Of a DNA stretch of 64,000 nt, positions 38,506 through 50,419 are shown piece by piece. Under the pieces are notes generated by a model, which was not told the DNA's origin, made no database searches, and saw only the letters and a program-made list of their open reading frames with translations. The stretch comes from Parietaria judaica (lineage: Eukaryota; Streptophyta; Magnoliopsida; Rosales; Urticaceae). Each line of letters begins with the position of its first letter. Position 1 is the stretch's first letter. The position numbers were made by a program, and so were the translations under genes. The stretch is taken from contig OX940872.1 of assembly GCA_954871525.1 (NCBI GenBank), positions 14,345,180 to 14,409,179 of the forward strand. The letters run 5' to 3'.

Positions 38506-41500
38506 ACGGTTCAAGTATAAATAATTAAGTAATTTAATTCAACGGTTTAAAGAATGAATTATTTGATGAATAAATTATTATAAATAATTAAGTAATTTAA
38601 TTTAACGGTTTAAAGAATGAATTCTTTGATGAATAAATTAATAATTAAAATTGAAATTTAATATCTAGATATTTTTAATTAGAAAATATACCTGATCCAA
38701 AAATTCAGACCGGGTATGTGGCCAGGCTGCATGGTGCAGCCTAACCCGCGGCCTAGGGCGACCAGGAGCAGCCGCTGCAGCTCTTGAGTCAAACCCTAGC
38801 AGCCACAGGCCAGGCCCGTGGCAAGGCCCAGCACAAGGCGAGGCCTAGAGCAAAGCCCTTGCGAGCTGCCTTGGTGCGCAGCGCGCTGGTCTCGCGCACA
38901 GGCTTGCGGCCCACGCTGCCTGGCAGCGTAATAGGCCTGTAGGCCTAGCCCAAACCACGCGCTGCCCTGGTCCTCCCGAGGCGCTGGGCAAGGGTATTCC
39001 TCGAGCACGTGGGCCCGGGCTTAAGTCCGGAAGGCCCACATGCAATATTTTTAAATATGGGTTGGAATTTTTATTCTACCCGGTACCCTTGGAATAAATA
39101 AATAAAACATTAATTATTATTATTGAAATTAAGTAATTATGAATTAAATTAATTATGTTTAGTTAATTAAGAATAGAATATGGATGTTACTTCTGGATAA
39201 ATAACATTCACTTATTTTATATAATTTATAAAATTAAATATGGATATTATTTAATGGTTAAATAATATTGTCTTATTTAGTATTAAAAATATGGATGATA
39301 ATTCTTACGAATGATATCATTGGATTATTTTAAAATTTCATTAATAATTATTAATAAGCCATAAAGTAATTCAATGATAATTGTTGGAGAATAAGTATCA
39401 CTGAAATCTAATTATAAATAATCATCATAGATGTAATTTGTTATAACCTATTTTCATAACCTGTAAACATAGTGTCTATGTCTTGTCATTATTAATATGT
39501 CGAGATTAGGATAAATATAAATAATAAATAGTAAATGTAAGAGTATTTATTATTAGTCGGAAAAATCTCAACCGTACAATCTTGCCTAAGGAAGAATGAA
39601 TCAAAAGTGGGGCCGGTTCACCATTCACTTTTGGGTGACCGGTTTGGACCCCCCCCCCCCCCCAACCTACCTAGAGAGCGTACGATTTTACCTATCACTA
39701 CTGACAAAATAATAAATACTATAAAGGCTAATTTAAGAAATTACGTGTCGTAATTAATAAAGCCTTTAATATAAACTTTTAATGTGTCAATAAAATAAAG
39801 TTTATAATAAGTTTTAATTAACTTATGATACGAATGAAAAACGTTATCTTAATAGAATAATAACAAGTATAGAGTATCATAAAGCTCTCCATTATTATAG
39901 TCACAAGGTGTGCTAACCACACCGCCTCGAGTCACCCTAGTGTGTCCATTCCCTTAGGAAGGTGTGCTTTTGGGAGGTTTGACATCGTGATAGTTCCAAA
40001 AGAATATGGGGATAGAGGAATCTTGGAAATGGACCGCGAGTCACCCAAGAGTGACCAATCCCTAAGGACGACGTTTCCAAGAGGATCTCGAGAGCCGAAA
40101 ATAATGGGTTAAGCTTGCACAAAAGTTGGTGCATCCCGATCGTCTATGGTATTAGTTAATAATCATAGGGAACTTGGATGGTTCTTGTTTTGAATATTAA
40201 TTAAGTTTATGACTAAAGCTTAGTTTAACCATCCTACACGGTTGATACCGCGAGTCACCCTGGAGTTACCACACCACTAAGGACGGCAACGACGTGTACA
40301 ATCGGTTAAATTATCACGAAATTGTTAAAGGGTTTAATTAACGTTATGCCGGAACATGTTTGCATCATTTAACTATTTCAAACCACTCAATACCTAAAAA
40401 ATTCTACCTATAAAAAAGTTTAATAAGTTTCTTTTTCAATGTCAGTATAAAATGTCTATCCCAAATAAATATAGAACAATCTGATGTATATTTAATGTCA
40501 AGACAATAAATGTTTGAATAAGTGATTTTGTTCACTTATTGATTATCTTTTGTGATTAGGTAGTATTTCCACTCGATATTACAGGGGAGTAATTCAAAAG
40601 TTCTAGAACTCTAGAAATGGCTAAAGATGAACAAAGATAAGATAATCACACATCCCAATGATTGGTTAAGGATGAAACTTTTGACTAAATTCATGATTCA
40701 GAATCATAAGTTAACTGTGTAAGTCAAACTAATGGGATAATTATTTCAGTGGGAGCAAGTCGCTTAAAGATAATGAATTGTTGTTTTCAAGAACAATATT
40801 TATTATACCCGAGACTTACGTGGAAATTCGAATATCCACTTAAAAAAAGTTTTATCATTGTAGATAATAATGAAATTATTATTTATGAAATGATATAGTT
40901 GTTTATATTGATTGTCACATGAAGTAAAATAAACGAGCTCAGACCATTATGAAATAATGAATGAATATTATGGATGTGTCATCTTGAAAAAGGTTAATCG
41001 TTGAAGTGATGGATCACACATTAGGCATCTAAATGATAGTCATATTAATTTGGACGAGATAAACAGGATGGACCAATGCGTGAACTGTTCATCAGTTCCC
41101 TGCCTATTTGAGAATCACGTCCAAAGATTAAAATGACTAAAAGACCATTTTATGAGAAAAAAAAGTCTAAAGAGCCACAGTTCCTACAAAGCTTGTACAT
41201 ACTTGGTGTATGTGGTCCATTATAAAAGCTCAAGAAGGATATGAATACTTTATCTAATGATTGGCAAGTATTCGAGGTAAAGGTATAAATGCAAAGTAAA
41301 TTAGAACTTTTGTAAGTTCAAGAAAATTATTGCATGAACCGAATTTTGGATTCAGTTAATCACTTATGACTCTTCTGTTTTTCTGAAAGGGTGAATCTGA
41401 ACTTTCAGTTTAATGATCACCTTATAGAGAAACTAATTCTCTGATAGTCAACGTTCTCTTTCACACCAGTACAATGATGTGTTTAAGAAAGAAAAGGAAC

Positions 41501-41640
41501 AAGAAGTTTTAAGAAATGATTAAGGGGGAAGAATCATTTTACATTATTCATGGGACTCAGACGAAATATAGTTTATGATCATATAAGAGAGTAATTGTTT
41601 TTCAACAATAGTAGCTCTTTTGGAATATGACTCCATATTA
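38506..41640 (+). other. copia leader and unrecognisable gag/integrase region
   Basis: Contains a GC-rich block (38700-39050), a C15 run (39649-39663) and a stretch that recurs inverted at 9556-10690 and 57873-58520. No coding frame is recognisable. The shared leader defines one family of elements in the window. Confidence 0.6.
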
Positions 41641-43500
41641 AACTATGAACCTCAAGGTAAAATATTACTAGAGGAATAGTTAAATGACAATATAATTACA
41701 CAATCAACAGCGACTGTTGATAATCAGAGTACAGAAACCATGGTCCCAAAATCAGAACCAAAGGATACTCAGATGTAATAGGAGGTTTGAAAAACCAGAA
41801 AGAAACTATGAGTGATCCTAGCTAGAGTTTCATTTGAAACTCAGAGAGTACTCGGACGTAGTGGGAGGTTCAATTGAACGGTTAAACACTACGAGTACAC
41901 CTAGTTGGTATTTCACCTAACTGTTTCAAACACTAGCGCTGAAGATCCCATAGGCTACAAGCAAGCTATGGTTGATCCTGATAAGGGAGAATGGCAGGAA
42001 GCCATGAACCAAGAAATATAATCAATGAATTCTAATGAAATCTGGGAACTTATAGACATACTGGATGGTTTCAAAACCATTGGCTGTAAGTGGGTATACA
42101 AGATAAAGAGAGGAGTGGACGGGAAGGTTGAAACCTTCAAGGCTAGACTAGTGGAAAAATGGTTTTTACCTAGAGGGAAGGTATTGATTTCGATGAGACC
42201 TTCGCTTTATTCACTAAGTATAAGTCCATACGGATTCTCATGACCATAGCATGTAGTCTCAATTACGAGATGTGGCAGATGGAAGTCAAAATCGCATTCT
42301 TGAACGGGTACATTGACGAGAATATCTATATGGACCAACTAGAAGGGTTCATGCAACAGGGTCAAGAAGGGAAAGTTTGCAGATTATTCAAGTCCATTTA
42401 TGGGTTGAAGCAAGCTTCTAGATCCTGTAATATAAGGTTTGATGAAACCATCAAGACTTACGGATTCATTTAGAACATCATCGAAGCTGCATTTATAAAC
42501 TCAATGATGAGTCCGTAGAGATATTTCTTGTTCTGTACGTCGACGATATTCTTCTCATTGGAAGTAGTGTGAAAAGATTATCGGACGTGAAGGCGTGGCT
42601 ATCTACGCAATTCCAAATGAAGACATGGGGGAATCCAGTTATGTTCTTGGGATCCGTATCTTTAGGGATCGCAATAACATGCTTCTGGCCTTATCACAAG
42701 AAGCTTACATTGATAAGGTTCTTGAACGTTTTGCAATGGAAAACTCAAAGGGAGGTAATTTACCGACCAGGCACGGAGTGTTCCTTAGAAGGAAACAGTG
42801 CCCAGCTTCTCCAGAAGAGCAAGATGAGATGAGACGGATACCCTATGGTTCAGCAGTGTGAAGTTTGATGTATGCTATGTAGTGTACTAGGCCAGACATT
42901 TGTTACGCTGTTTGAATAGTTAGTATATACCAATCCAACCTTGGTATGGCTCACTGGACTACAGTGAAGAACATTCTCAAGTATCTTCGGAGAACGAGAA
43001 ACTATATGTTAGTGTTTTCAGGGTCAGAACTGAATCCACTAGGATACACTGATTCAGACTTAATGTCTGATAAGGACGCGATAAAGTCGATGTCGGGAGC
43101 AGTGTACACCCTTGCTAGTAGAGTGATATTCTAGAGAAGCGTAAAGCAATCTTTTATCGGAGATTCCACAATGGAAGCTCAATATGTGGCTGCCTATGAA
43201 GCAGCCAAAGAATCTGGCTAAAGAATTTCTACATAGAGCTGGGAGTAGTCCCAGATGTAGATGAGCCCCAAATGTTGTACTATGACAACAGTGGCGCGGT
43301 GGCAAATTTTAAAGAGCCCAGAGACCATAACAAGGAAAAGCAAATAGAACGAAAATACCATCTCATTAGAGAGTACGTCAAGCGACGTACGGGTTGTGAA
43401 AATATCTACGGAAGACAATCTGGCTGATCCATTTACATAGACGTTGGCGGAGAAAATATTCAGGAGGCATCTGGAAAATATGGGCGTGAAATACATGAGT
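41640..43500 (+). pseudogene. copia pol remnant: reverse transcriptase and RNase H
   Basis: Pieces in shifting frames match the end of a copia polyprotein. The order is GYKQAMVDPDKGEWQEAMNQ, then WELIDILDGFKTIGCKWVYK, then the IAFLNGYIDENIYMDQ region and SIYGLKQASR. These are followed by LYVDDILLIGS, which keeps the YVDD polymerase motif at about 42535-42568. Next come YVLGIRIFRD, then the RNase H stretch from HWTTVKNILKYLRRTRNYML to DSTMEAQYVAAYEAAKES. Stops and frameshifts are present throughout, so it is inactive. It lies directly before the polypurine tract and 3' LTR. Confidence 0.85.
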
Positions 43501-43516
43501 CATCTTATTTAAGTAT

Positions 43517-43527
43517 AAGTGGGAGAT
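43517..43527 (+). other. copia polypurine tract
   Basis: AAGTGGGAGAT directly before the 3' LTR TGTTGG. Confidence 0.85.
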
Positions 43528-44965
43528 TGTTGGACATGTGTGTCCTTAAAAAAGATATTTATCCATTTGTAAAAGATTATGACAAGTCATTAAATAAAGA
43601 TGGTAGTTATTATGTCAATCTTATTATAGTTTCCAGAATGTTTGTTTCCTTAGTTCATAAATGAACTAATTATGATATTATTATCACAACAGTGTCAACG
43701 TGAGGAAGAATTAATAGTTATAATAAATGAACTTAAAATGTCCGTGACCTGATTAACTGGGTGAGAGCCCATTAATCGAATAAGGTCAATAATGTGACTA
43801 AGTGACAATTCTATTCTGGATTATGTGTGTGTCACACTCACTAGAAGTGCATTAAGTGTGAAGTGTCTCCACAGTGGACTGGACCTGACTTAAAATCAAG
43901 AAGTTATCATATAAGACTGTCACTGATAACTTGTAGTTGAGTAAAAAATTAATGATCAAATGGATATTCGTTTTAAGTCCTGAGTGGTCCTGAGTCCGAA
44001 CTGTTGGCTTGATTGTTCTTTGATTTAACCGTTAAAGAACACAAGATATTTCCGTTGTTCCTAATACTATTATTTTGGGAACATGATAATCAGTAGTAAG
44101 GGTAGCCTGATCATAGACATGGGCAATCACACAGCTCTCTTCAGAGTCAATATGATTCCCTTGATTGTCGGTGGTGAGAAGTGAGAGTTAACCGTGCGCA
44201 ACTTATGAATCGAAACAATAAGTAGGTTACTCACAATATTACTGACTGAGTCAAGGAGAAAAATGCAATGGGGGGGCATTACGGTAAAAACCGCCTGCTC
44301 ATGTGTGAGTCATCAAGTAAAAGGACAATAACCCGAATTTGATTGTTTCAATGGACACCCTGCTATATAAACGGACTAATATATACCGTATCACTAAAGA
44401 GACTAGCCTCGGGTCTATAGTCGAATCACTTCGAGGTTTGACGAACAACTAGTACTTCGTTGGAGCTTAAGTGATACGGGTCCATGGTCCCCAGGATAGC
44501 TCCGTAATGGATGATACGTACATGATTAAAATAAATTCTGGATAATGTTTAATCATTTGGCTAGACTTATAAAACTGAAAGTTTTGTGGCTCACGTCAGA
44601 TAGTTTTATCGTCAGCGTGGAAAAAATACCATATCTTGGTACATGAAATTATTTGATAAAGAAAGTTAAAATTTAGATTTTCTACCAGCATCATGTTGTT
44701 GGAACTTAAATTCTAAGAAACTTTGATTTCTGAACCATGTCATTTCGACTTAAGGTTTGTGATTTATGGATTTTCTACGTTTATGCTTTGTTCGATAAAC
44801 TATGAAACTAAATCACATGTCACGAATTTAAATGATAATGTGGAACCATTACATTTTATTGTGTGATATTGAGACTAAGAATTATTAATATAATTGAATT
44901 ATTTGGATTTAATTATTAATATCTTATTAATAATTAATTAATAAATAATAGATTTATATTAAGAA

Positions 44966-44996
<31 letters not shown>

Positions 44997-46178
44997 ATGT
45001 GTAAAATTCGAATTATGGTTTGATGATAGGAAACCCTAGCTAATTCGAATGATATGTTTTGGACATTCCATATTTGCGGCATAAGAACCAAATGTTTTGG
45101 TATTTTAGCAAATCCCTAAAATCAATTTAATCCATTGGATCGGTTATGACTTAATGTCAACCGTTGGATTAAGATAATTGATTTTAACCCTAATGGTAAT
45201 TCAAAATTTATACCTTGGTGACCAAGCTTAGGTATTTTGAATTTCCTTCATTAATTATATCTGTTGGATCGGTTTTAAGTTTTGATCTTTACCGTCGGAT
45301 TAGAAATTAATTAGGTATAATGAATTTGAATTAGGTTATAATGAATTCGAATTAGGGTTTTGTTAAAACCCTTTAACCATTGGATCTAGATAATCATTAA
45401 AAAATTCAAATTCAAATTTTATTATATATGTATATATAATTCGAATTAAATAAATATGAAGATAAGATTAAATATTTTGATCTTATCATGTATTTGTTAT
45501 TTAATTAAATCCCTAATTAATTATATTCATTGGATTTAGATGAGATTAAATCTGGACTATTGGATTGGAATAATTAATTATGTTTCATTATATAAATTCA
45601 AAAATAGGGAGGGAATATCTCATTCTACACATTTTACACACCTTCCCCAAAGCAAGAACTCGAGCTCTCTCTCTCTCTAGGGTCTACGAGTTTTCTGCTT
45701 TTGATCTCTTTTTGTGGATCGGCTTAGGAGACATTTTGTCCGGTACCTTAAAAAGAACCATCAGTTAAAGTTTGCGACAGAGTCCTGCCGAGAAAGCCCA
45801 CGCTTCGGTACGAGGATTCGAGGAGAATGTCCGGAAGATCCCGGGAGTTTCCCCTCAGCCCCCGGCAAAGCCTTGCCGAGATTCAGAGTTTGCAACCGAG
45901 ATCATCACTAGAGGTACGACCTTATGCATTGGGTTAATAAATACAACCATATAATGCTTTCTTTTTATTTCCTATTCGACTAGTCTATTAATAATGTTTA
46001 TGAAATATTAAATTCGTAATATTTACCAGATGTTGATGAAATGGTAATTCCCCGATACCCGTGTCGTCGGTCCCGTAACAAGTTTTTCCTCTTTAAAATA
46101 TTTTTTTAAATGTTACCGGGACGGCTCGGAGGCATATATGTGGTAACGAAGTCGGGAATCAAACCATGATTTCCAACA
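43528..46178 (+). repeat. 3' LTR of the long-LTR copia
   Basis: 2651 bp, clearly homologous to the 5' LTR but with numerous substitutions. It lacks about 38 bases that include the TATA box (junction near 45620) and has an AT microsatellite at about 44967-44993. Confidence 0.85.
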
Positions 46179-47051
46179 ATAGATATGTATATGAAATTTC
46201 AAAATCGTGTCGATATTTTCGGTAATTTAAGTTACAGATTTGTTGGTAAATAACTTCATTGGTTTTGGTATATATATATATATATATATATAGTTATGTC
46301 AGTTGGTATTACAGTTTCAATTTTGTATATTTATATACAATTCTAAATATAATGTTGATATACTAGATATACACGTATTTTCAAATTAATTCTTTTTAAG
46401 GAAAATATTCTAAATTAAATATTAAAATTATTGAAAATAAAGAGTAATCAGTTATTAATATTGCTACATTTAAGGAAAATTTTAATTGTGATTTTATTGA
46501 AAAAATTCGATTAATTATTTATATTTAAAGAAATTTTTTGAAATAATTCACCCCTTAATTTCACACGTTGAAAATTAGAAGGACATATTGGTCCATATTT
46601 TAATTAGTTGGTGGTTATTATTACCATAAATAGAAATTAGCATTTTTCTAAATTTTGAGTCACAAATGGGCATTTGGCTCATTTACACATAAATTAATAC
46701 TATCGGGACCAAAAAATTATATTATTTTATCGAGGAGAAATTTAGCCATGTTTGTTAGAGTCGGGACCATACAAAAATATTATTTTATCGAGATTATTAA
46801 TTTATTGAGTATTCCTTTAGCGTTGTTATACTCCGTTGGTAAACATATATCTAAGATTTGACAAACGAGAAGACTTAGGTTTAAAGTGAAAAATTAGCGG
46901 TAAAAGAACTTAAAGTCTAACATAAATGAGGCTATATATTATCTCGTTCATTTTTTTTTTGGGAAATTTTTATGCATGGTGCTATTAAATCATATTTAAG
47001 ATGTATACGTATGTGCCTATTCAATTATCGAGTATCTTTTTAATTTATATA

Positions 47052-47416
47052 GAGAAAATAGCAGCATAAGTAGCCAATTTTTTTGAAAAGATGACATTAA
47101 GTTTCCATTTTTTTTGCGAAAGTTGCCAAACATTTATTTTGTGTCTCCCGTCATGTTTCCGCCCCGAACTACATCACGTGTCATGTTTTGAAACCAATTA
47201 GATATACCATTTTTAATTTAAAAAAATTAATAATGGTTTATCAATTATAAACAGTGGTATATTTAATAGGTTTAAAAACGTGATACGTGGCGCGATTTTG
47301 GACGAAAATATTAAGGAATACCCAAAATAAGAATATGACAACTTTCACCACAGAAAAAAGGGAACTTAATGTCCATTTTTCAAAGACTTTGAGTATTTTT
47401 GCCGCTATTTTCCCTT
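47052..47416. mobile_element. foldback MITE
   Basis: The ends are inverted: GAGAAAATAGCAGCATAAGTA on the left mirrors the AGTATTTTTGCCGCTATTTT-type end on the right. The similarity continues inwards (GACATTAAGTTYCC, GAAAGTTG) for over 100 bases. No open frame. Foldback structure suggests a Mutator-like or similar non-autonomous element; target duplication not found. Confidence 0.6.
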
Positions 47417-47958
47417 AAAAAATATGTATCACCACATATAATTTGTTGACTTTGGTTATCTTGCCGCTATTTTTTACTTTAAATCCCCGGTGCCTCAATA
47501 ACTTAAAGTTTGTGTACTTTCACAAGCGAACCCTTTGTACGAACTTTTTGGAGGAATTTGTGGCCAAAATATTTATGTTATTGTTTTCGGTACAATTAAG
47601 TATTTATTTTGGTAAAATTTATTTCGGTACAATTAGTGCAAATATTCACGTTATTAACTTTGGTAAAATTTAAAACTTCGTGAAATGTTTTATAAGAAAA
47701 GTATCTAAGTTAAAGTTAAGTAATCATTAATGCTATAAACGATAATAAGTAGGTTCCGAAAATCGCGATTTTCGTTCGAAAATCGTTCGATTATCGCTGA
47801 AAATAGGCTTCTCGGTAAGTTATCTCCCTTAATCGTTTTCGTTTTATAGTTTTCGCGATTTTTCGAGGGGGAAAGTGAACAACTTTTCGTTTTAGGTTTT
47901 CAAGTGTTAAATTTCGAAAACTGAAGGACTTATCGCTAAATAACGAAAATTCATTAGG

Positions 47959-48340
47959 TTTTTTCCGAATTGTTGTATAATTGCGGCAAAAGTACACATG
48001 TTTCGGAAATTGTTGATTTGAGTTAGTTACTCGAATATTTTGATGTAATTTCGTTTTATAAAATTGTATATAATTTTAAAACTAATCGGTTTGCATAATT
48101 TTTTTTTTTAATTTGAAGTTTTTCTGAATTGTGATATTATTGTGGCAAAAGTACATATGTTTCGGAAATTGTTGATTTGAGCTAGTTACTCGAATATTTT
48201 GGTGTAATTTTGTTTTATAAAATTGTATATAATTTAAAAAATAATCGGTTGGCATAATATTTTTTTTAATTTGAAGTTTTCTAAAATATTGCGGCAAAAG
48301 TACAATTTTTAGCTAATTTGTTAAATTGAGCTAGTTGTTC
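47959..48340. repeat. 159-bp tandem repeat, two and a half copies
   Basis: The phrase GYGGCAAAAGTACA starts at 47983, 48142 and 48291. The first two units align along their length (TTTCGGAAATTGTTGATTTG, ATAAAATTGTATATAATTT). The third is truncated. Confidence 0.85.
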
Positions 48341-48614
48341 AATCTTGTTTTAAATGAAATCAATTGTGCACTGCATATTTTATATAAGAATAATTGGTGA
48401 CTTGTAAATATTTATTTTGGTAAGTAAATAATAATTTATTTTACATATTTTGTAAAGTATTTGTAATTTTGTATGAGACTTAGTTTATGTTTGGCTACAT
48501 TAGTATGAGACTTATATTTTATATTTTGTATGAGACTTTTATGTTTATATTTTGTAAAATTAGTATTTTATGTTATGTTTTTAGTGTAAAATATGTTTGA
48601 TTTTTTTTTTTTTA

Positions 48615-48775
48615 TAGGTTTTCCATCGATAAATCCATCGGCAAACGATTAATCCATCGATAAGTTCGATAAGTTTCGATAACGGCAAACGATAATTTTT
48701 ATAGGTTTTCCGTCGATAACGGCATCGGCAAACGATTAATCCATCGATAACGGCAAACGATTTATCGGCCAAAAC
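48615..48775. repeat. short repeats of CGGCAAACGATTAATCCATC type
   Basis: CCATCGATAA, CGGCAAACGATTAATCCATC and GATAACGGCAAACGAT recur several times in about 160 bases. GGTTTTCC(A/G)TCGATAA occurs twice. Confidence 0.8.
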
Positions 48776-49253
48776 GACATTTTGATCCTTGATAATAACG
48801 CCATAAAACAAATTTTTTATTTGCCACAGGGCACCAAGGACACCATTTACGCATTTTTATAAGTATAACTTAACTACTTTCACGGTTTTACCAACCTTAT
48901 AAAATACTACTTAAGTATATTATCACTCAAATTTTAGAATATGTACTTAATCGCACTAATGTTAATAATATGAGTACTTTTGTCATTAAAATTATTCATA
49001 AGTACTTCATTGCATCTAAGTAATCGATAACAAAAGTTCTTTTGCTACAAAATCCTCAAAACTTTTGAGAAGAGATTTCATATAATCTAAAAGTATATTT
49101 GCTGCTTAGTAACATTTTTACAGATAACGAGAACCGATACTTCCCAGTTCTCGGTTTCCGATACCGAGAACCGAAAGTGGTACTAAAACCATATTTCACG
49201 ATTTTTGGTATCGGTTCCGGTTGTGAACTACATGGCATTTTACATATTATTAA

Positions 49254-49661
49254 GGCTAAATAATGGCAAAAATACCTTAACTTTGGTCTACGTGCCCGCC
49301 GTGTACCCAAGCTCAAAAACTGACGGCAAAAGTACCCTAACGGTATTTAACGTGATAGTTGCACGAAATTGTTAACTCTTCCATTAATAGCCTCCACATG
49401 GTCTTTAGGCCTTTGACATGAGGCACGCCACGTGGCACTTGCTGACAAAAATACCCAATTTTTTTTAATAACGTGAATTGTCACGGTGGCGTGCTACATG
49501 GCAAAGGCCTAACGGCCATTTGGAGGTTGTTAACGGAAGAGTGAACAATTTCGTGCAATTATCAGGGTCAATACAGATTGGGTACTTTGCCATGAAATTT
49601 TGAGTTTGGGTATATAGAGGGACGTTGACCAAAATTTAGGTATTTTTGCCGTTATTTACCC
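49254..49661. mobile_element. foldback MITE with long arms
   Basis: 408 bp that is almost wholly an imperfect inverted repeat. GGCTAAATAATGGCAAAAAT at the left pairs with the reverse complement of ATTTTTGCCGTTATTTACCC at the right. The arms stay similar for about 190 bases (GCACGAAATTGTT, CTCTTCC, TTAGGCCTTTG, GGCACGCCAC). Internal short AT-rich loop. No clear target duplication. Confidence 0.75.
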
Positions 49662-50419
49662 TTTGAATTATGTTATTTTTATTAATATGTTTATAAGTTT
49701 ATTATGTCATTTTTCAATTAGGGCCATCCTCATCCCTCATTTTCAAATATCTAAATTTAAACTAAATAACAAACTTTATAGTTTAAAATAGACAAAATAT
49801 CCAGTTAATCATTATAAAAATAGTCATATTAACCATTGACAAAATAGCCATTTTTTTACTACTTCTTAAATAAAAACCGCAAGTTTACTAAAATGCAATG
49901 TAAACGAATGTGACTATTCATTATAATTTCTCTAATAATTTTGCTTTTATCTTTATTTATTTTTATTGCATAAGAAAATTAAACCTCCCTTTTAAACTTA
50001 CCATGGTTTTATTATTTTGGATTTTTTTAAATGTATTTAAAGTGTATTTTATATTTCAGACATGGTATTTTGTATTTTTTTAATTTTGTTGTGATTTTTC
50101 TCGATTTATATATCGGTTTATTTTTTGATTTTTTTTGTTTCAGTCTCGATTTAATAAAAAGCTGAGAAATTTTAAAATCGATACCGATACATATATAGAA
50201 AATATATCTCGATTTTTTGAAACAGACAAAAAAATATTAATTTCTCTATTATCGGTTATGGTTTCACCCAAGTATATTTTGGTGTGGAGTTGTCATATTA
50301 CCGTAAATGATTAATAATGTATCAGTTATAAATAATTAAGTATTTGGAAAGGTTTTTAAAATATCGTCCAATCACTTTAAAGGTGAAAAAATACATCTCC
50401 AACCACAAAACTGCACATT

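Larger units (their letters stand above)
35747..46178 (+). mobile_element. Ty1/copia element with very long LTRs, decayed
   Basis: 10.4 kb between LTRs of 2744 and 2651 bp, both TGTTGGACAT...CCAACA. A tRNA-Met-like primer-binding site follows the left LTR, and a polypurine tract and pol remnants precede the right LTR, so it is oriented plus. gag and integrase are not recognisable. Reverse transcriptase and RNase H survive as pieces with many stops. The five bases outside each end are GTGGA and ATAGA, not identical; either both mutated or the ends come from different insertions. Confidence 0.85.
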
